64,000 nucleotides of DNA from Pseudodonghicola flavimaris. Lineage in GTDB: Bacteria > Pseudomonadota > Alphaproteobacteria > Rhodobacterales > Rhodobacteraceae. Numbering within the stretch: the stretch's first letter is position 1; each line of letters opens with the position of its first letter. The stretch spans positions 124,001-188,000 of the forward strand of contig NZ_JASNJD010000003.1 of assembly GCF_030164425.1 (NCBI RefSeq), in the 5' to 3' direction. The position numbers and the translations under genes were made by a program. Below, piece after piece: positions 1 through 8,227 of the stretch. The notes beneath the pieces were generated by a model, which saw only the letters and a list, made by a program, of their open reading frames with translations, had not been told where the DNA came from and did no database searches.

Positions 1-1807
1 CCGGCAGCAGCAGCGAGACGGTATCTGCCAGAAGCTCGGTCAGGATGCCGCCCAGCCCCAGCGTCAGGACGAACCCATGCGCCGGATCGCGGGTGATACC
101 GACCAGCAGCTCTGCCACGGTGCCGGTGATCATCTCCTCGACCAGGAAGCTTTCGGCCGGCATGGTGCGGGCCGCCGCCTCCACCACCGCCGCACTGCCG
201 AGGTTCAGAACCACGGCGCCGGCTTCGGTCTTGTGGGCGACGCCTTCGCCCTTCAGCACCACCGGAAAACCGATCTCGGCGGCCAGAACTCCGGCCATCG
301 CGGCATCCGCGGCGCGGCGCGACTGCGGCACCCGGACCCCGGCGCGGGACAGGATCGCCTTGGCCTCGGCCTCTGAATACAGCCGCGCCGCGGTGGCATC
401 GGCCGGACCCGGCACCAGCAGCGGCGGTGCAGCCTCGCCGCCCCGGCGGACCGAGGCCGCCGCCCGGATCGCCGGCAGCGCATCGCCCATGCCGCAAAGC
501 GGCAACAGCCCCGCGGCCATCGCCCGATCCGCGATCTCCTCCGGCAGGCCTTCGGCCATCAGCGACACCAGCGCCATCTGGGTGCCGGTCGCCACCTGGG
601 TCTGCTCTGCCGCGCGGATCACCATATCCCAGTCCGGCGCCTCGAACCGGTCGCGGCGCGGGAAGTCGATGACGATGCAGCCCAGGGCCACATCGCCCTG
701 GCAGAGTGCGCTGAAACAGGCCGTCAGCGCCGCCTCGTCGCCCCAGATATAGGTGTTGTAATCCAGCGGGTTGGCCAGGGCGACCCGGGGCCCCAGCGCA
801 GCGCGCAGATCGGCCGCCTGCCGGTCGTCGAGCGGCGGAAAGACCACCCCGGTCGCGGCCCCGATATCCGCCATCAGCGACGCCTCGCCGCCCGAGCAGG
901 AGGCCGAGGCGATCCGGGCCGAGGCCAGCCCGCCGGTCAGATGCAGGATCTTCAGGGTCTCCAGCAGCTCCGAGGCGGTATCGACCTGGGCGATGCCCAG
1001 CCGCGCCAGCAGCGCCCGCGCGCCGGCGTCGCTGCCCGCCAGCGACGCGGTGTGGGACACCGTCGCCGCCTGCGCCTGTTCCGAGGCCCCGACCTTGAGC
1101 GCCACGATCGGCTTGCCCAGATCGGCAGCACGCTGCGCCAGCGCCTCGAAGGACGGCAGATCGGTGATGCCCTCGATATGCAACCCCAGAGCGGTAATCC
1201 GCGGATCTTCCAGCAGCGCCATGCCGGCTTCGGCCATCGAGGTCTGGGCCTGATTGCCTGCTGCCACCACGGTCGCCAGCGGCAGACCGCGCCGTTGCAT
1301 GGTCAGGTTGATCAGCACGTTGGAGGACTGCCCGACAATCGCCACGCCGCGCGCCACCGGCGACAGCCCGTGCATGTCGGGCCAGAGCGCCGCGCCGTCC
1401 AGCGCGTTGACGAAGCCATAGCAATTGGGCCCGAGGATCCGCATCTCGCCCGCAGCGGCGGCCAGCGCATCCTGCAGGCTGCCGCCATCCGCCAGCTCTG
1501 CCGTCGCCTCGCGATAACCGGCGGCGAAGCAGACCGCGCCGCCGCAGCCCATCGCGGCCAGGTCGCGCACCACCTCGACGGTGAGGCTGCGATTGACGCC
1601 GATGAAGGCGGCATCCGGCACCCCGGGCAGCGCCTCCAGCCCGGCAAAGGCGGGCAGCCCGCCGATGCTGTCCTTCTTCGGATGCACCGGCCAGATGTCT
1701 CCCTGAAAGCCGATCCGGCGACATTCCCGGACCACGCTTTCGCACCAGGCACCGCCGCCGACCACGGCGATGGACCCGGGCGAAAACAGACGGTTCAGCG
1801 GCTGCAT
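1..1807 (-). CDS. ADP-forming acyl-CoA (acetate-type) ligase, 3' end cut off by the window
   Basis: An open frame starts at the ATG whose first base is 1807 and runs off the left edge, giving about 602 residues. The N-terminus (MQPLNRLFSPGSIAVVGG) is a CoA-binding Rossmann fold. A succinyl-CoA-synthetase-like part follows, with GPNCYGFVN near residue 130 and VGQSSN and SHTASLAG further on. Near the edge an ATP-grasp part begins (GFPVVLKGEGVAHKTEAGAV). This order matches the acetate--CoA ligase (ADP-forming) family, which makes acyl-CoA from acid, ATP and CoA. The start lies 2 bases after the stop of the acyl-CoA dehydrogenase, so the two are probably co-transcribed and act in sequence: acid activation, then dehydrogenation. 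The acid is not identifiable. Confidence 0.88.
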   Translation of the reverse strand, partial: MQPLNRLFSPGSIAVVGGGAWCESVVRECRRIGFQGDIWPVHPKKDSIGGLPAFAGLEALPGVPDAAFIGVNRSLTVEVVRDLAAMGCGGAVCFAAGYREATAELADGGSLQDALAAAAGEMRILGPNCYGFVNALDGAALWPDMHGLSPVARGVAIVGQSSNVLINLTMQRRGLPLATVVAAGNQAQTSMAEAGMALLEDPRITALGLHIEGITDLPSFEALAQRAADLGKPIVALKVGASEQAQAATVSHTASLAGSDAGARALLARLGIAQVDTASELLETLKILHLTGGLASARIASASCSGGEASLMADIGAATGVVFPPLDDRQAADLRAALGPRVALANPLDYNTYIWGDEAALTACFSALCQGDVALGCIVIDFPRRDRFEAPDWDMVIRAAEQTQVATGTQMALVSLMAEGLPEEIADRAMAAGLLPLCGMGDALPAIRAAASVRRGGEAAPPLLVPGPADATAARLYSEAEAKAILSRAGVRVPQSRRAADAAMAGVLAAEIGFPVVLKGEGVAHKTEAGAVVLNLGSAAVVEAAARTMPAESFLVEEMITGTVAELLVGITRDPAHGFVLTLGLGGILTELLADTVSLLLP

Positions 1808-1809
1808 GC

Positions 1810-2970
1810 TCAGGCCCCCAGCGGACGGAAGATCTCGCGGCTGATGATATGCCGCTGAATCTCCGAGGTGCCGTCCCAGATGCGCTCCACCCGGGCATCG
1901 CGCCAGAACCGTTCGATCGGCAGTTCGTCCATCAGCCCCATACCGCCGTGGATCTGCAGCGCCGCATCCGTGACCCGCGCCAGCATTTCCGAGGCATAGA
2001 CCTTGGCCGAGGCGATCTCGCGGTTGGCCGGCAGGCCCTCGTCCAGCCGCCAGGCCGAGGCCAGCGTCAGGTAATCGGCGGCGTCGATCTCGGTGATCAT
2101 GTCGGCGATCTGGAAGCTGACGCCCTGGAACTTGCCGATCGACTGGCCGAACTGCTTGCGCTCCGCCGCGTATTGCACCGCATGGTCGAACACCCGTCGG
2201 GCGCGCCCCACCGACATGGTGGCAACGGTGATCCGGGTGGCATAGAGCCACTCGTTCATCACCGCGAAGCCACCATCCACCTCGCCCAGAACCTGGGCAT
2301 CGGACAACCGACAATTGTCGAAATACAGGATGCAGTTCTTGTAGCCCCGATGCGAGACCGAGTTATAGCCCTTGGCGACCTCGAACCCCGGCGTGCCGCG
2401 ATCCACCAGGAAACAGGTGATACGCTTCTTCGGCCCCTTCGGGGTCTCGTCCACACCGGTGGCGACGAAGACGATGAAGAAATCCGCGTGATCGGCGCCG
2501 GAGATGAAGTGTTTCGACCCGTTGATCACCCAGTCGCCGCCATCGCGGGTGGCGGTGCATTTCATGCCGCGCACGTCGGAACCCGCATCCGGTTCGGTCA
2601 TCGCCAGCGCGTCCATCCGCTCGCCCCGCACGGCGGGCATCAGGTATTTCTCGATCTGCTCGCCTTGGCAGGCCATCAGGATGTTCTGCGGCCGGCCAAA
2701 GAAATGGGTCAGCGCCATGGAACCGCGGCCGAGCTCCCGTTCGACCAGGGCGAATTCCAGATGCGACAAGCCGGGGCCGCCGACGCTTTCGGGGAAGTTC
2801 GACGCGTAAAAGCCCAGGTCGATGACCTTCTGCTTGATCTCCTGCGCCACCTCCTGCGGCACTTCGCCGGTTTTCTCGACCAGCGCCTCATGGGGATAGA
2901 TCTCATTTTCAACGAAGCTGCGGACCGTGGAGACGATCATCTCCTGTTCGTCGCTCAAACCAAATCGCAT
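1810..2970 (-). CDS. Acyl-CoA dehydrogenase family flavoprotein
   Basis: The 386-residue protein has the full acyl-CoA dehydrogenase layout: N-terminal helices, the FAD-binding motif AMTEPDAGSDVRGMK near residue 133, and the C-terminal helical domain with RKQFGQSIGKFQ and QIHGGMGLMDELPIERFWRD. Family members oxidise acyl-CoA to the 2,3-enoyl-CoA with FAD and pass electrons to ETF. The usual catalytic Glu in the Y-E-G-T motif is Asp366 here (W-D-G-T), and the alternative isovaleryl-type Glu in helix G is also missing (A-T-R instead of L-E-R). Asp366 is therefore the likely base. The gene heads a two-gene unit with the acyl-CoA ligase and is divergent from the GlxA-type regulator. The substrate is not known. 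Confidence 0.9.
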   Translation of the reverse strand: MRFGLSDEQEMIVSTVRSFVENEIYPHEALVEKTGEVPQEVAQEIKQKVIDLGFYASNFPESVGGPGLSHLEFALVERELGRGSMALTHFFGRPQNILMACQGEQIEKYLMPAVRGERMDALAMTEPDAGSDVRGMKCTATRDGGDWVINGSKHFISGADHADFFIVFVATGVDETPKGPKKRITCFLVDRGTPGFEVAKGYNSVSHRGYKNCILYFDNCRLSDAQVLGEVDGGFAVMNEWLYATRITVATMSVGRARRVFDHAVQYAAERKQFGQSIGKFQGVSFQIADMITEIDAADYLTLASAWRLDEGLPANREIASAKVYASEMLARVTDAALQIHGGMGLMDELPIERFWRDARVERIWDGTSEIQRHIISREIFRPLGA

Positions 2971-3047
2971 ATGGGGATCCTCTTGTCTGATCTTCTCCTG
3001 TTTTGATAAATGCAGGCGTTGCCATTGTGCGGAATTGGACGATTATC

Positions 3048-4052
3048 ATGCAGGACCGGAAAAAATCGGAGCGCCGCCGGGATATCGGCGTGCTGCTGTT
3101 TCCGCATTTCTCCAACCTGTGCCTCGCCAATGCAGTCGAACCCTTCCGCGCGGTGAACAACCTCAGCGGCACCGAACGTTATCGCTGGCATTTCCTCAGC
3201 CTCGACGGCGGTCCGGTCACCTCGTCCAGCGGGTTGCGGGTGCAGGCCGATGCGGCGCTGTCGCGGCATGAGGGCGGCGCTTATCTGTTCGTGATGCCCA
3301 GCTATCATTTCCGGGCCGCCGACACCCCGGCCTGCGCCCGGGCCCTGCGCGCGGCGCGCGGCCGGTTCGACCGTATCGCCGGCATGGACACCGGCAGCTG
3401 GCTGCTGGCCGCCGCCGGGTTATTGAGCGGCCGCCGCGCCACCATCCACTGGGACGAACAGGTGGCGCTGGCCGAACGGTTCCCGGACGTCGAGGTCAGC
3501 GGCGACCGGGTGGTGCACGACGGCGATATCCTCAGCTGCGGCGGCGCCTCCACCACCTTCGAACTGGTGCTGGATCTGATCGAGGCGGAACATGGCGCGA
3601 TGATGCGGCTGGAGGTCGCCGCCCTGTTCCTGCACGGCGATCTGGCCGGCCACGGCGACCGGCCGCCAGCGGCGCTGCGCCCGGGCCAGGTGCCGGATGC
3701 GGCGATGGCACTGATGCGGGCGCGGATCGAGGACCCGCTGAGCATCGGCGAGATCGCCCGCCAGCTCGGGTTGAGCCGGCGCATGCTGGAACAGCGCTGC
3801 ATGGATCGCTACGGCATCGGACCGCAGCAGCTCTACCTCGCCACCCGGCTGCGCGAGGCCCGGCGGCTGGCCGAACAGACCGGGCTGTCGGTTGCCGAGA
3901 TCGCGGCGCGCTGCGGCTATGCCGACGCCAGCGCCATGAGCCGGGCGTTCCGGCGCGAATTCGGGGTCTCGCCGCGCCAGCTCAGGCAGCGCCGCGATGC
4001 GCGCGACCAGGGCCGCGCGACAGCCGCGGACGCCCGGACCGAGACGAGGTGA
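3048..4052 (+). CDS. GlxA/AraC-family transcriptional activator (DJ-1/PfpI domain plus AraC HTH)
   Basis: The protein has about 334 residues. An N-terminal DJ-1/PfpI-like domain (DIGVLLFPHFSNLCLANAVEPF) carries no obvious catalytic cysteine triad, as is usual for sensor domains of this family. The C-terminal third is an AraC helix-turn-helix pair (IGEIARQLGLSRRMLEQRC and LSVAEIAARCGYADASAMSRAFRREFGVSPRQLRQRR). CdhR- and GbdR-like members of this family control carnitine and betaine catabolism. The gene is divergent from the acyl-CoA dehydrogenase unit and is its probable regulator. I prefer the ATG at 3048 (MQDRKKSERR) over an in-frame ATG at 3003, because it sits next to the conserved domain and leaves room for a promoter. 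Confidence 0.85.
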   Translation: MQDRKKSERRRDIGVLLFPHFSNLCLANAVEPFRAVNNLSGTERYRWHFLSLDGGPVTSSSGLRVQADAALSRHEGGAYLFVMPSYHFRAADTPACARALRAARGRFDRIAGMDTGSWLLAAAGLLSGRRATIHWDEQVALAERFPDVEVSGDRVVHDGDILSCGGASTTFELVLDLIEAEHGAMMRLEVAALFLHGDLAGHGDRPPAALRPGQVPDAAMALMRARIEDPLSIGEIARQLGLSRRMLEQRCMDRYGIGPQQLYLATRLREARRLAEQTGLSVAEIAARCGYADASAMSRAFRREFGVSPRQLRQRRDARDQGRATAADARTETR

Positions 4053-4136
4053 GACGATCATCGGAGCGGCCAGCGCCAGGGACATTTAACGCCCGGCCGC
4101 GACGACGAAAACACGGGTCGGCCCCGAAACACAGAC

Positions 4137-4162
4137 CGCCCGCCCGAGACCTCAGGCGGGCG
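4137..4162. terminator. GC-rich hairpin between convergent genes
   Basis: CGCCCGCC (4137-4144) pairs with GGCGGGCG (4155-4162) around a 10-base loop. It lies between the ends of the GlxA-type regulator and the flavin monooxygenase, where a bidirectional terminator would be expected. Neither strand has a clear T run, so this is tentative. Confidence 0.4.
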
Positions 4163-4193
4163 CATCGCGTCGGATCCGCCGCGAGGACGGCCA

Positions 4194-5306
4194 TCAGCTT
4201 TCGCGCAAACCCGCTTCGCGCAGCAGCGGCAGCACCGAGTCGTTGAAGAACGGCAGCTCGTCGCGATAGTTCACGAAGGACAGCGCCGTCCCCGCGAAAC
4301 CGACGCCGGAGATCTTCTCCAGCTCCGAGGCGATATGCTCCGGCGTGCCGACCAGCGGATAGGAACCGCCGCCCGCGGCGAACCGCTGGCGATAGAGCTT
4401 GTAGGCATCGGCATCGTGAGAACCGGAGAACTTGGATTTGCCGGCCATGTAGATGTCCAGGCTTTCCTCGTCGACCATCTGGCGCGAGTAGTAGTCGTAG
4501 TAATCCTCGGCCTCGGCCTGGGTCGGACGGCAGACCACATAGCAGGTGGTGAAGACGCCGACATCGCGGCCAGTCTCGGCCGAGCGTTTCTTCATGTCGT
4601 CGAGCGGCTCATGCGCCTTGTCGATCTCGCTGAAGGTGGTGAAAAGGTAATCCGCCGCCTTCGCCGCGAAATCCCGGCCGGGAGGCGAGAAGGCCGCGTT
4701 CAGGGTGATCGGGCGCGGCTGCTGCACCGGGCGCGGTTTGCCCGAGACGTTGCGCAGCTGATAATATTCGCCCTCATAATCGAAGGGCGCGTCCTCGGTA
4801 TAGATGCGCTGGATGATGTCGAACCACTCCAGCCCCTGATCATAGCGGTTCTCGATCATCTCCAGACCGAAGAGATCGAATTCCTCCGGGTTCCAGCCGC
4901 AGACAATGTTCAGCCCGGCCCGTCCGCCGGAGGCATGATCGACCGTCGCCAGCGCCTTGGCGGCGAAGACCGGATGCACCATCGGCACATGCACCGTGGA
5001 AAACAGCGCGATCCGCTTGGTGATCCCCGCCAGCGCCGCGGCGAAAGTAAAGGTTTCATAGGAATATTCGCGGCTGTTCATCTCGCCGCCGAACCCCTTC
5101 CAGCGCGCGATCGGCAGCAGGAAGTCCAGCCCGCCTTCATCCGCGATCCTGGCCGCCGCGGCGACATCGTCCCAGCTGGCCGACCAGCGTTCAGGCACTT
5201 TGGTCAGCGCCAGACCGCCATCCGCGTTCATCGAGAATACGCCCAGTTTGAACTTGTTCGGTCCCCGCATGGGGTGCGCGATGCCCGCTCCTGCTTCGCT
5301 CGACAT
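4194..5306 (-). CDS. Luciferase-like (LLM class) FMN-dependent monooxygenase
   Basis: The 370-residue protein has the bacterial-luciferase TIM-barrel pattern: LPIARWKGFGG, the conserved STVHVPMVHPVFAAKALATVDHASGGRAGLNIVCGW segment, then KPRPVQQPRPITLNAAFSPPGRDFAAK. Overall it resembles the RutA/SfnG/SsuD group, which uses FMNH2 and O2 to cleave C-S, C-N or ring bonds. It is shorter than EDTA/NTA monooxygenases (about 440 residues). An FMN reductase that could supply FMNH2 lies 2.3 kb away (7651). The start at 5306 has a purine-rich Shine-Dalgarno region (GGAGAGGAAAGG) upstream. It is divergent from the 2-hydroxy-acid oxidase and shares a 13-bp putative operator with the GntR-aldolase promoter. 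The substrate is unknown. Confidence 0.88.
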   Translation of the reverse strand: MSSEAGAGIAHPMRGPNKFKLGVFSMNADGGLALTKVPERWSASWDDVAAAARIADEGGLDFLLPIARWKGFGGEMNSREYSYETFTFAAALAGITKRIALFSTVHVPMVHPVFAAKALATVDHASGGRAGLNIVCGWNPEEFDLFGLEMIENRYDQGLEWFDIIQRIYTEDAPFDYEGEYYQLRNVSGKPRPVQQPRPITLNAAFSPPGRDFAAKAADYLFTTFSEIDKAHEPLDDMKKRSAETGRDVGVFTTCYVVCRPTQAEAEDYYDYYSRQMVDEESLDIYMAGKSKFSGSHDADAYKLYRQRFAAGGGSYPLVGTPEHIASELEKISGVGFAGTALSFVNYRDELPFFNDSVLPLLREAGLRES

Positions 5307-5401
5307 GCGTTTTCCTTTCCTCTCCTGTGTGGTGTCTTCGCCCGGTCCGGCGGGGAGCCGCGGGGTTTTGCAGCCCCTTCACCCCCGGGAACGTGGTAAT
5401 T

Positions 5402-5414
5402 ACAATATACTATA
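5402..5414 (-). promoter_or_regulatory. Putative GntR operator, copy 1
   Basis: On the minus strand this reads TATAGTATATTGT, an imperfect palindrome in the 213-bp region between the divergent monooxygenase (4194-5306) and 2-hydroxy-acid oxidase (5520-6770). It matches the site at 16794-16806 upstream of the FCD-type GntR gene in 12 of 13 positions. The surrounding stretch is AT-rich, as expected of a promoter. Confidence 0.5.
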
Positions 5415-5519
5415 AAGAAATACTTTAAACCCTGAGTCAACGATGGTATTTTAGCTGTGAACTAAGAAACTGGCTGATCGCGCCCAAGGCCGGCGATTTC
5501 ACGGCGGATCGCCCGCGGA

Positions 5520-6770
5520 ATGGCGCGAAAACGGGCAGCAACGGTATTCACTTTAGGGCTAAAGATTTTGCGAGATCACAGACCCGACACCGACCTCAAC
5601 CGCCGCCTCTATCGCGGCCGCAACCCGGCCCGGGCGGTGGAGATTCGCGACCTGCGGGAAATGGCGCGGCGACGGCTGCCGGCGCTGGTGTTCGAGTATC
5701 TCGAAGGCGGCGCGGAGGAGGAGATCACTCTGCGCCGCAACCGCACGGCCTTCGACCGAATCGGGCTGATGCCGCGCCTGCTGCGCCCGGTCGGCGGCAC
5801 CACGCTGGCCGGCGACCTGCTGGGGGCGCCGGTACCGATCCCGATGGCTGTGGCCCCCACCGGGTTCAACGCCCTGCTCTGGCCCAGGGGCGATGTCGCG
5901 CTAGCCCGGGCGGCGGCCGCGGCCGGGCTGCCCTTTGTCCAGAGCACAGTGTCGAACGACCCGCTGGAACAGGTCGCGGCGATCCCCGGCCTGCGCCACT
6001 GGATGCAGCTCTATGTCTTCCAGGACCAGACGGCGGTGGAAATGCTGGTCTCCCGCGCCGAGATGGCGGGATCGGAGGCGCTGGTGTTGACCGTCGACGG
6101 CAACGTCTTCGGCAATCGCCCCTGGGACAGGCGCAACTATCGGACCGGGACGGAGCCGACACTGGCCCGCCGGCTGGAGATGCTGCGTCACCCGCGCTGG
6201 ATGATCGACTTGATCCGCCACGGCACGCCGCGGTTCGGGACGCTGGCCCCCGTCCTGCCCCAGGGGAAAAGCGATATGGTCAGCGCCGCCAGCTGGCTGC
6301 GCGATCAGATGGACCCCGACCTGGACTGGGACCGGGTCGCCTGGCTCCGCCGGGTCTGGCCACGCCGGCTGATCCTCAAGGGGCTGCTGGCGACGGATGA
6401 TGTGGAACAGGCGATCCGCATCGGCGCCGATGCGGTGGTGCTGTCGAACCACGGCGGTCGCCAGCTCGACGGGGCGCCGAGCCCGATGGAGGTGCTCGAA
6501 GCCGCAGCCACCCTCGCCCGGGGACGGCTCAGCCTGCTGCTGGACAGCGGCATCCGCCGCGGCAGCGATATCGTCAAGGCGCTGGCGCTTGGCGCCGATG
6601 GGGTGCTGGTGGGGCGGGCCGGGCTCTATGGTCTGGGCGCCGCCGGCACTGCGGGCGCGCAGCGCGCCCATGCCATCCTGCGCGAGGAGGCCGAACGCAC
6701 CGCAGCGCTGCTGGGCTGTGCCCGCCGCGACGCCCTCGGCCCCGATTGCCTGATCCGGACGGGGACATGA
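5520..6770 (+). CDS. FMN-dependent 2-hydroxy-acid oxidase/dehydrogenase (LldD/GOX family)
   Basis: The 416-residue protein is a TIM-barrel flavoenzyme of the glycolate oxidase, lactate dehydrogenase and mandelate dehydrogenase family. The signature SNHGGRQLDGAPS contains the catalytic His311 and the substrate-carboxylate Arg314. The flavin-phosphate segment LLLDSGIRRGSDIVKALALGADGVLVGRAGLYG follows, and MAVAPTGFNAL and LILKGLL are also typical. Such enzymes oxidise an L-2-hydroxy acid to the 2-oxo acid. The gene is divergent from the LLM monooxygenase and shares its control region. It ends 8 bases before the convergent GntR (UTRA) gene. It probably processes a hydroxy acid produced in the same pathway. 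Confidence 0.88.
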   Translation: MARKRAATVFTLGLKILRDHRPDTDLNRRLYRGRNPARAVEIRDLREMARRRLPALVFEYLEGGAEEEITLRRNRTAFDRIGLMPRLLRPVGGTTLAGDLLGAPVPIPMAVAPTGFNALLWPRGDVALARAAAAAGLPFVQSTVSNDPLEQVAAIPGLRHWMQLYVFQDQTAVEMLVSRAEMAGSEALVLTVDGNVFGNRPWDRRNYRTGTEPTLARRLEMLRHPRWMIDLIRHGTPRFGTLAPVLPQGKSDMVSAASWLRDQMDPDLDWDRVAWLRRVWPRRLILKGLLATDDVEQAIRIGADAVVLSNHGGRQLDGAPSPMEVLEAAATLARGRLSLLLDSGIRRGSDIVKALALGADGVLVGRAGLYGLGAAGTAGAQRAHAILREEAERTAALLGCARRDALGPDCLIRTGT

Positions 6771-6778
6771 CGATGCCG

Positions 6779-7546
6779 CTAGCGCACCTCGTTGACATAG
6801 CGATGCCGGCTGGTGTCGGCATGGTGCAACGCCACGATCACCGCCTGGTTGTTCTGATCGTAGACGGTTTCCTCGATCACCAGAACCGGGGCGCCGGGGG
6901 CCAGTCCCAACTGCGCCGCCACATCCTCCGGCGCGGCCTGCGCGCTCAGCTTCTCCCGCATCGCGGAAATCCGCAGCCCGCCCTCTTCGATCAGATGGCT
7001 GTAGATCAGGGGCGGCATCGCCTCGGCGCTGCGGGGCAGATCGGGGAACCGCGCGATCGACAGGGTGTAGCGGTCGACCATCGCCGGCAGCCCTCCGACC
7101 TTGCGCAGCCGGCGCACCCGCAGCACCTGATCCGCCGCACCCAGCGACAGCTCCCGCGCCTCCGCCTCGGTCGGCGGACCCAGCTCCACCACCGGCGGCT
7201 GCGGATCGGCCTTCTGCAACCCGCCATCCAGCCCGTGCAGGCGGAAATACTGCAACAGGAACCTGAGGCTGATCTGCGGCGTCCGGTCGGTGACCACGGT
7301 GCCGGTCTTGCGCCGGCGGGCCAGAAGCCCCTCCTTGCTCAGATCATTGAGCGCCCGGCGCAGGGTGCCCACCGCCACGCCGAAACGGTCCGCCAGCTCG
7401 ATCTCGTTCGGCAGAACGGTGCCGGGCGGCCAGCGACCGGTAAAGATCGCCTCGGTGATCTGGCGCTTGACCACTTCGTAAAGTGGGACGGCGCGGGCCG
7501 CGCCGCGCAGCGGCCAGACCGCCGTATCAGAAGATTCATCTGCCAT
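6779..7546 (-). CDS. GntR/HutC-family repressor with UTRA ligand domain
   Basis: The protein has about 255 residues. The N-terminal winged helix is typical GntR (PLYEVVKRQITEAIFTGRWPPGTVLPNEIELADRFGVAVGTLRRALNDLSKEG). The C-terminus is a UTRA domain (LRVRRLRKVGGLPAMVDRYTL), as in HutC and PhnF, which binds small effectors. I place the start at the ATG of MADESSDTAV (7546); an in-frame start at 7657 would run into the divergent FMN reductase. It is divergent from the FMN reductase, with a TATAGTAT half site at 7580-7587 in between. It probably controls the reductase and its own expression. Confidence 0.87.
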   Translation of the reverse strand: MADESSDTAVWPLRGAARAVPLYEVVKRQITEAIFTGRWPPGTVLPNEIELADRFGVAVGTLRRALNDLSKEGLLARRRKTGTVVTDRTPQISLRFLLQYFRLHGLDGGLQKADPQPPVVELGPPTEAEARELSLGAADQVLRVRRLRKVGGLPAMVDRYTLSIARFPDLPRSAEAMPPLIYSHLIEEGGLRISAMREKLSAQAAPEDVAAQLGLAPGAPVLVIEETVYDQNNQAVIVALHHADTSRHRYVNEVR

Positions 7547-7579
7547 GCAGTTTCTTGTCCCACATTTTTCTCTATCGTA

Positions 7580-7587
7580 TATAGTAT
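7580..7587 (+). promoter_or_regulatory. TATAGTAT half site between GntR (UTRA) and FMN reductase
   Basis: The 8-bp core of the sites at 5402-5414 and 16794-16806 recurs here in a divergent intergenic region of 104 bp. The second half of the palindrome is degenerate, so binding by the same regulator is only a possibility. The AT-rich context could also simply be a -10 region. Confidence 0.3.
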
Positions 7588-7650
7588 TTTTGCGCTTCCC
7601 TCCAGAACTCTCCACATCTCCACCACGCAGACCCGGGATCACAGCACAAG

Positions 7651-8199
7651 ATGACACCTACACTGAAACTCTTCGCCTTCTGCGGCAGCGACGGCGCCCA
7701 GTCGAAAACCGCGATCCTGGTCAAAACCGCCGTGGCGGAGGTGGCGCAGCGCCTGCCGGTCGATGCCACCTTCGCCAATATCGCCCCCTTCATGCAGGTG
7801 CGGCTGGGACAATATCGCGACACCCTGCCCGACGACGCCCGCGCGATCCTGGAGGGCATCGAGACCTGCGATCTGCTGGTCGTCGGCTCGCCGGTCTACA
7901 AGGGGTCCTATTCCGGCGCCTTCAAGCATGTGTTCGATCTGGTCGATCCCGACAAGCTGCTGCACAAGCCGGTGCTGATCTGCGCCTCGGGCGGTGGCCA
8001 GCGTCATGCGCTGATGGTGGAGCACCAGCTGCGGCCGCTGTTCGGCTTTTTCGGCGCCTCTTCCGCGCCGGTCGCGATCTATGCGGGGGCGGCCGACTTC
8101 GCCGATGGCGCCGTCGCCGACCCGGCGCTGAAAGACCGGATCGCACTGGCGGCCCAGGGCTTCGCCCAGATGGCCGGCCAGCCCGCGGCGCGGGGCTGA
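7651..8199 (+). CDS. NADPH-dependent FMN reductase, partner of the LLM monooxygenase
   Basis: The 182-residue protein is a flavodoxin-like FMN reductase of the SsuE/MsuE type. It begins LKLFAFCGSDGAQSKT, with a phosphate-binding loop after strand 1, and carries the flavin-contact motif LLVVGSPVYKGSYSGAFKHVFDLVDPD. The C-terminal strand segment PLFGFFGASSAPVAIYAG is also typical. Family members reduce free FMN with NAD(P)H and hand FMNH2 to a two-component monooxygenase. The only LLM monooxygenase in view is at 4194-5306, which makes them natural partners. The ATG lies 104 bp from the divergent GntR (UTRA) start. Confidence 0.85.
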   Translation: MTPTLKLFAFCGSDGAQSKTAILVKTAVAEVAQRLPVDATFANIAPFMQVRLGQYRDTLPDDARAILEGIETCDLLVVGSPVYKGSYSGAFKHVFDLVDPDKLLHKPVLICASGGGQRHALMVEHQLRPLFGFFGASSAPVAIYAGAADFADGAVADPALKDRIALAAQGFAQMAGQPAARG

Positions 8200-8227
8200 G
8201 CCCGCGCCGGGCGGGCGTCAGGGGGCG

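Noticed and set aside
4194-5306. EDTA or NTA monooxygenase (EmoA/NtaA)
   Set aside because: The length is about 370 rather than 440 residues, and the protein looks closer to RutA/SfnG-type enzymes. The presence of an ABC importer and FMN reductase is suggestive but not enough.
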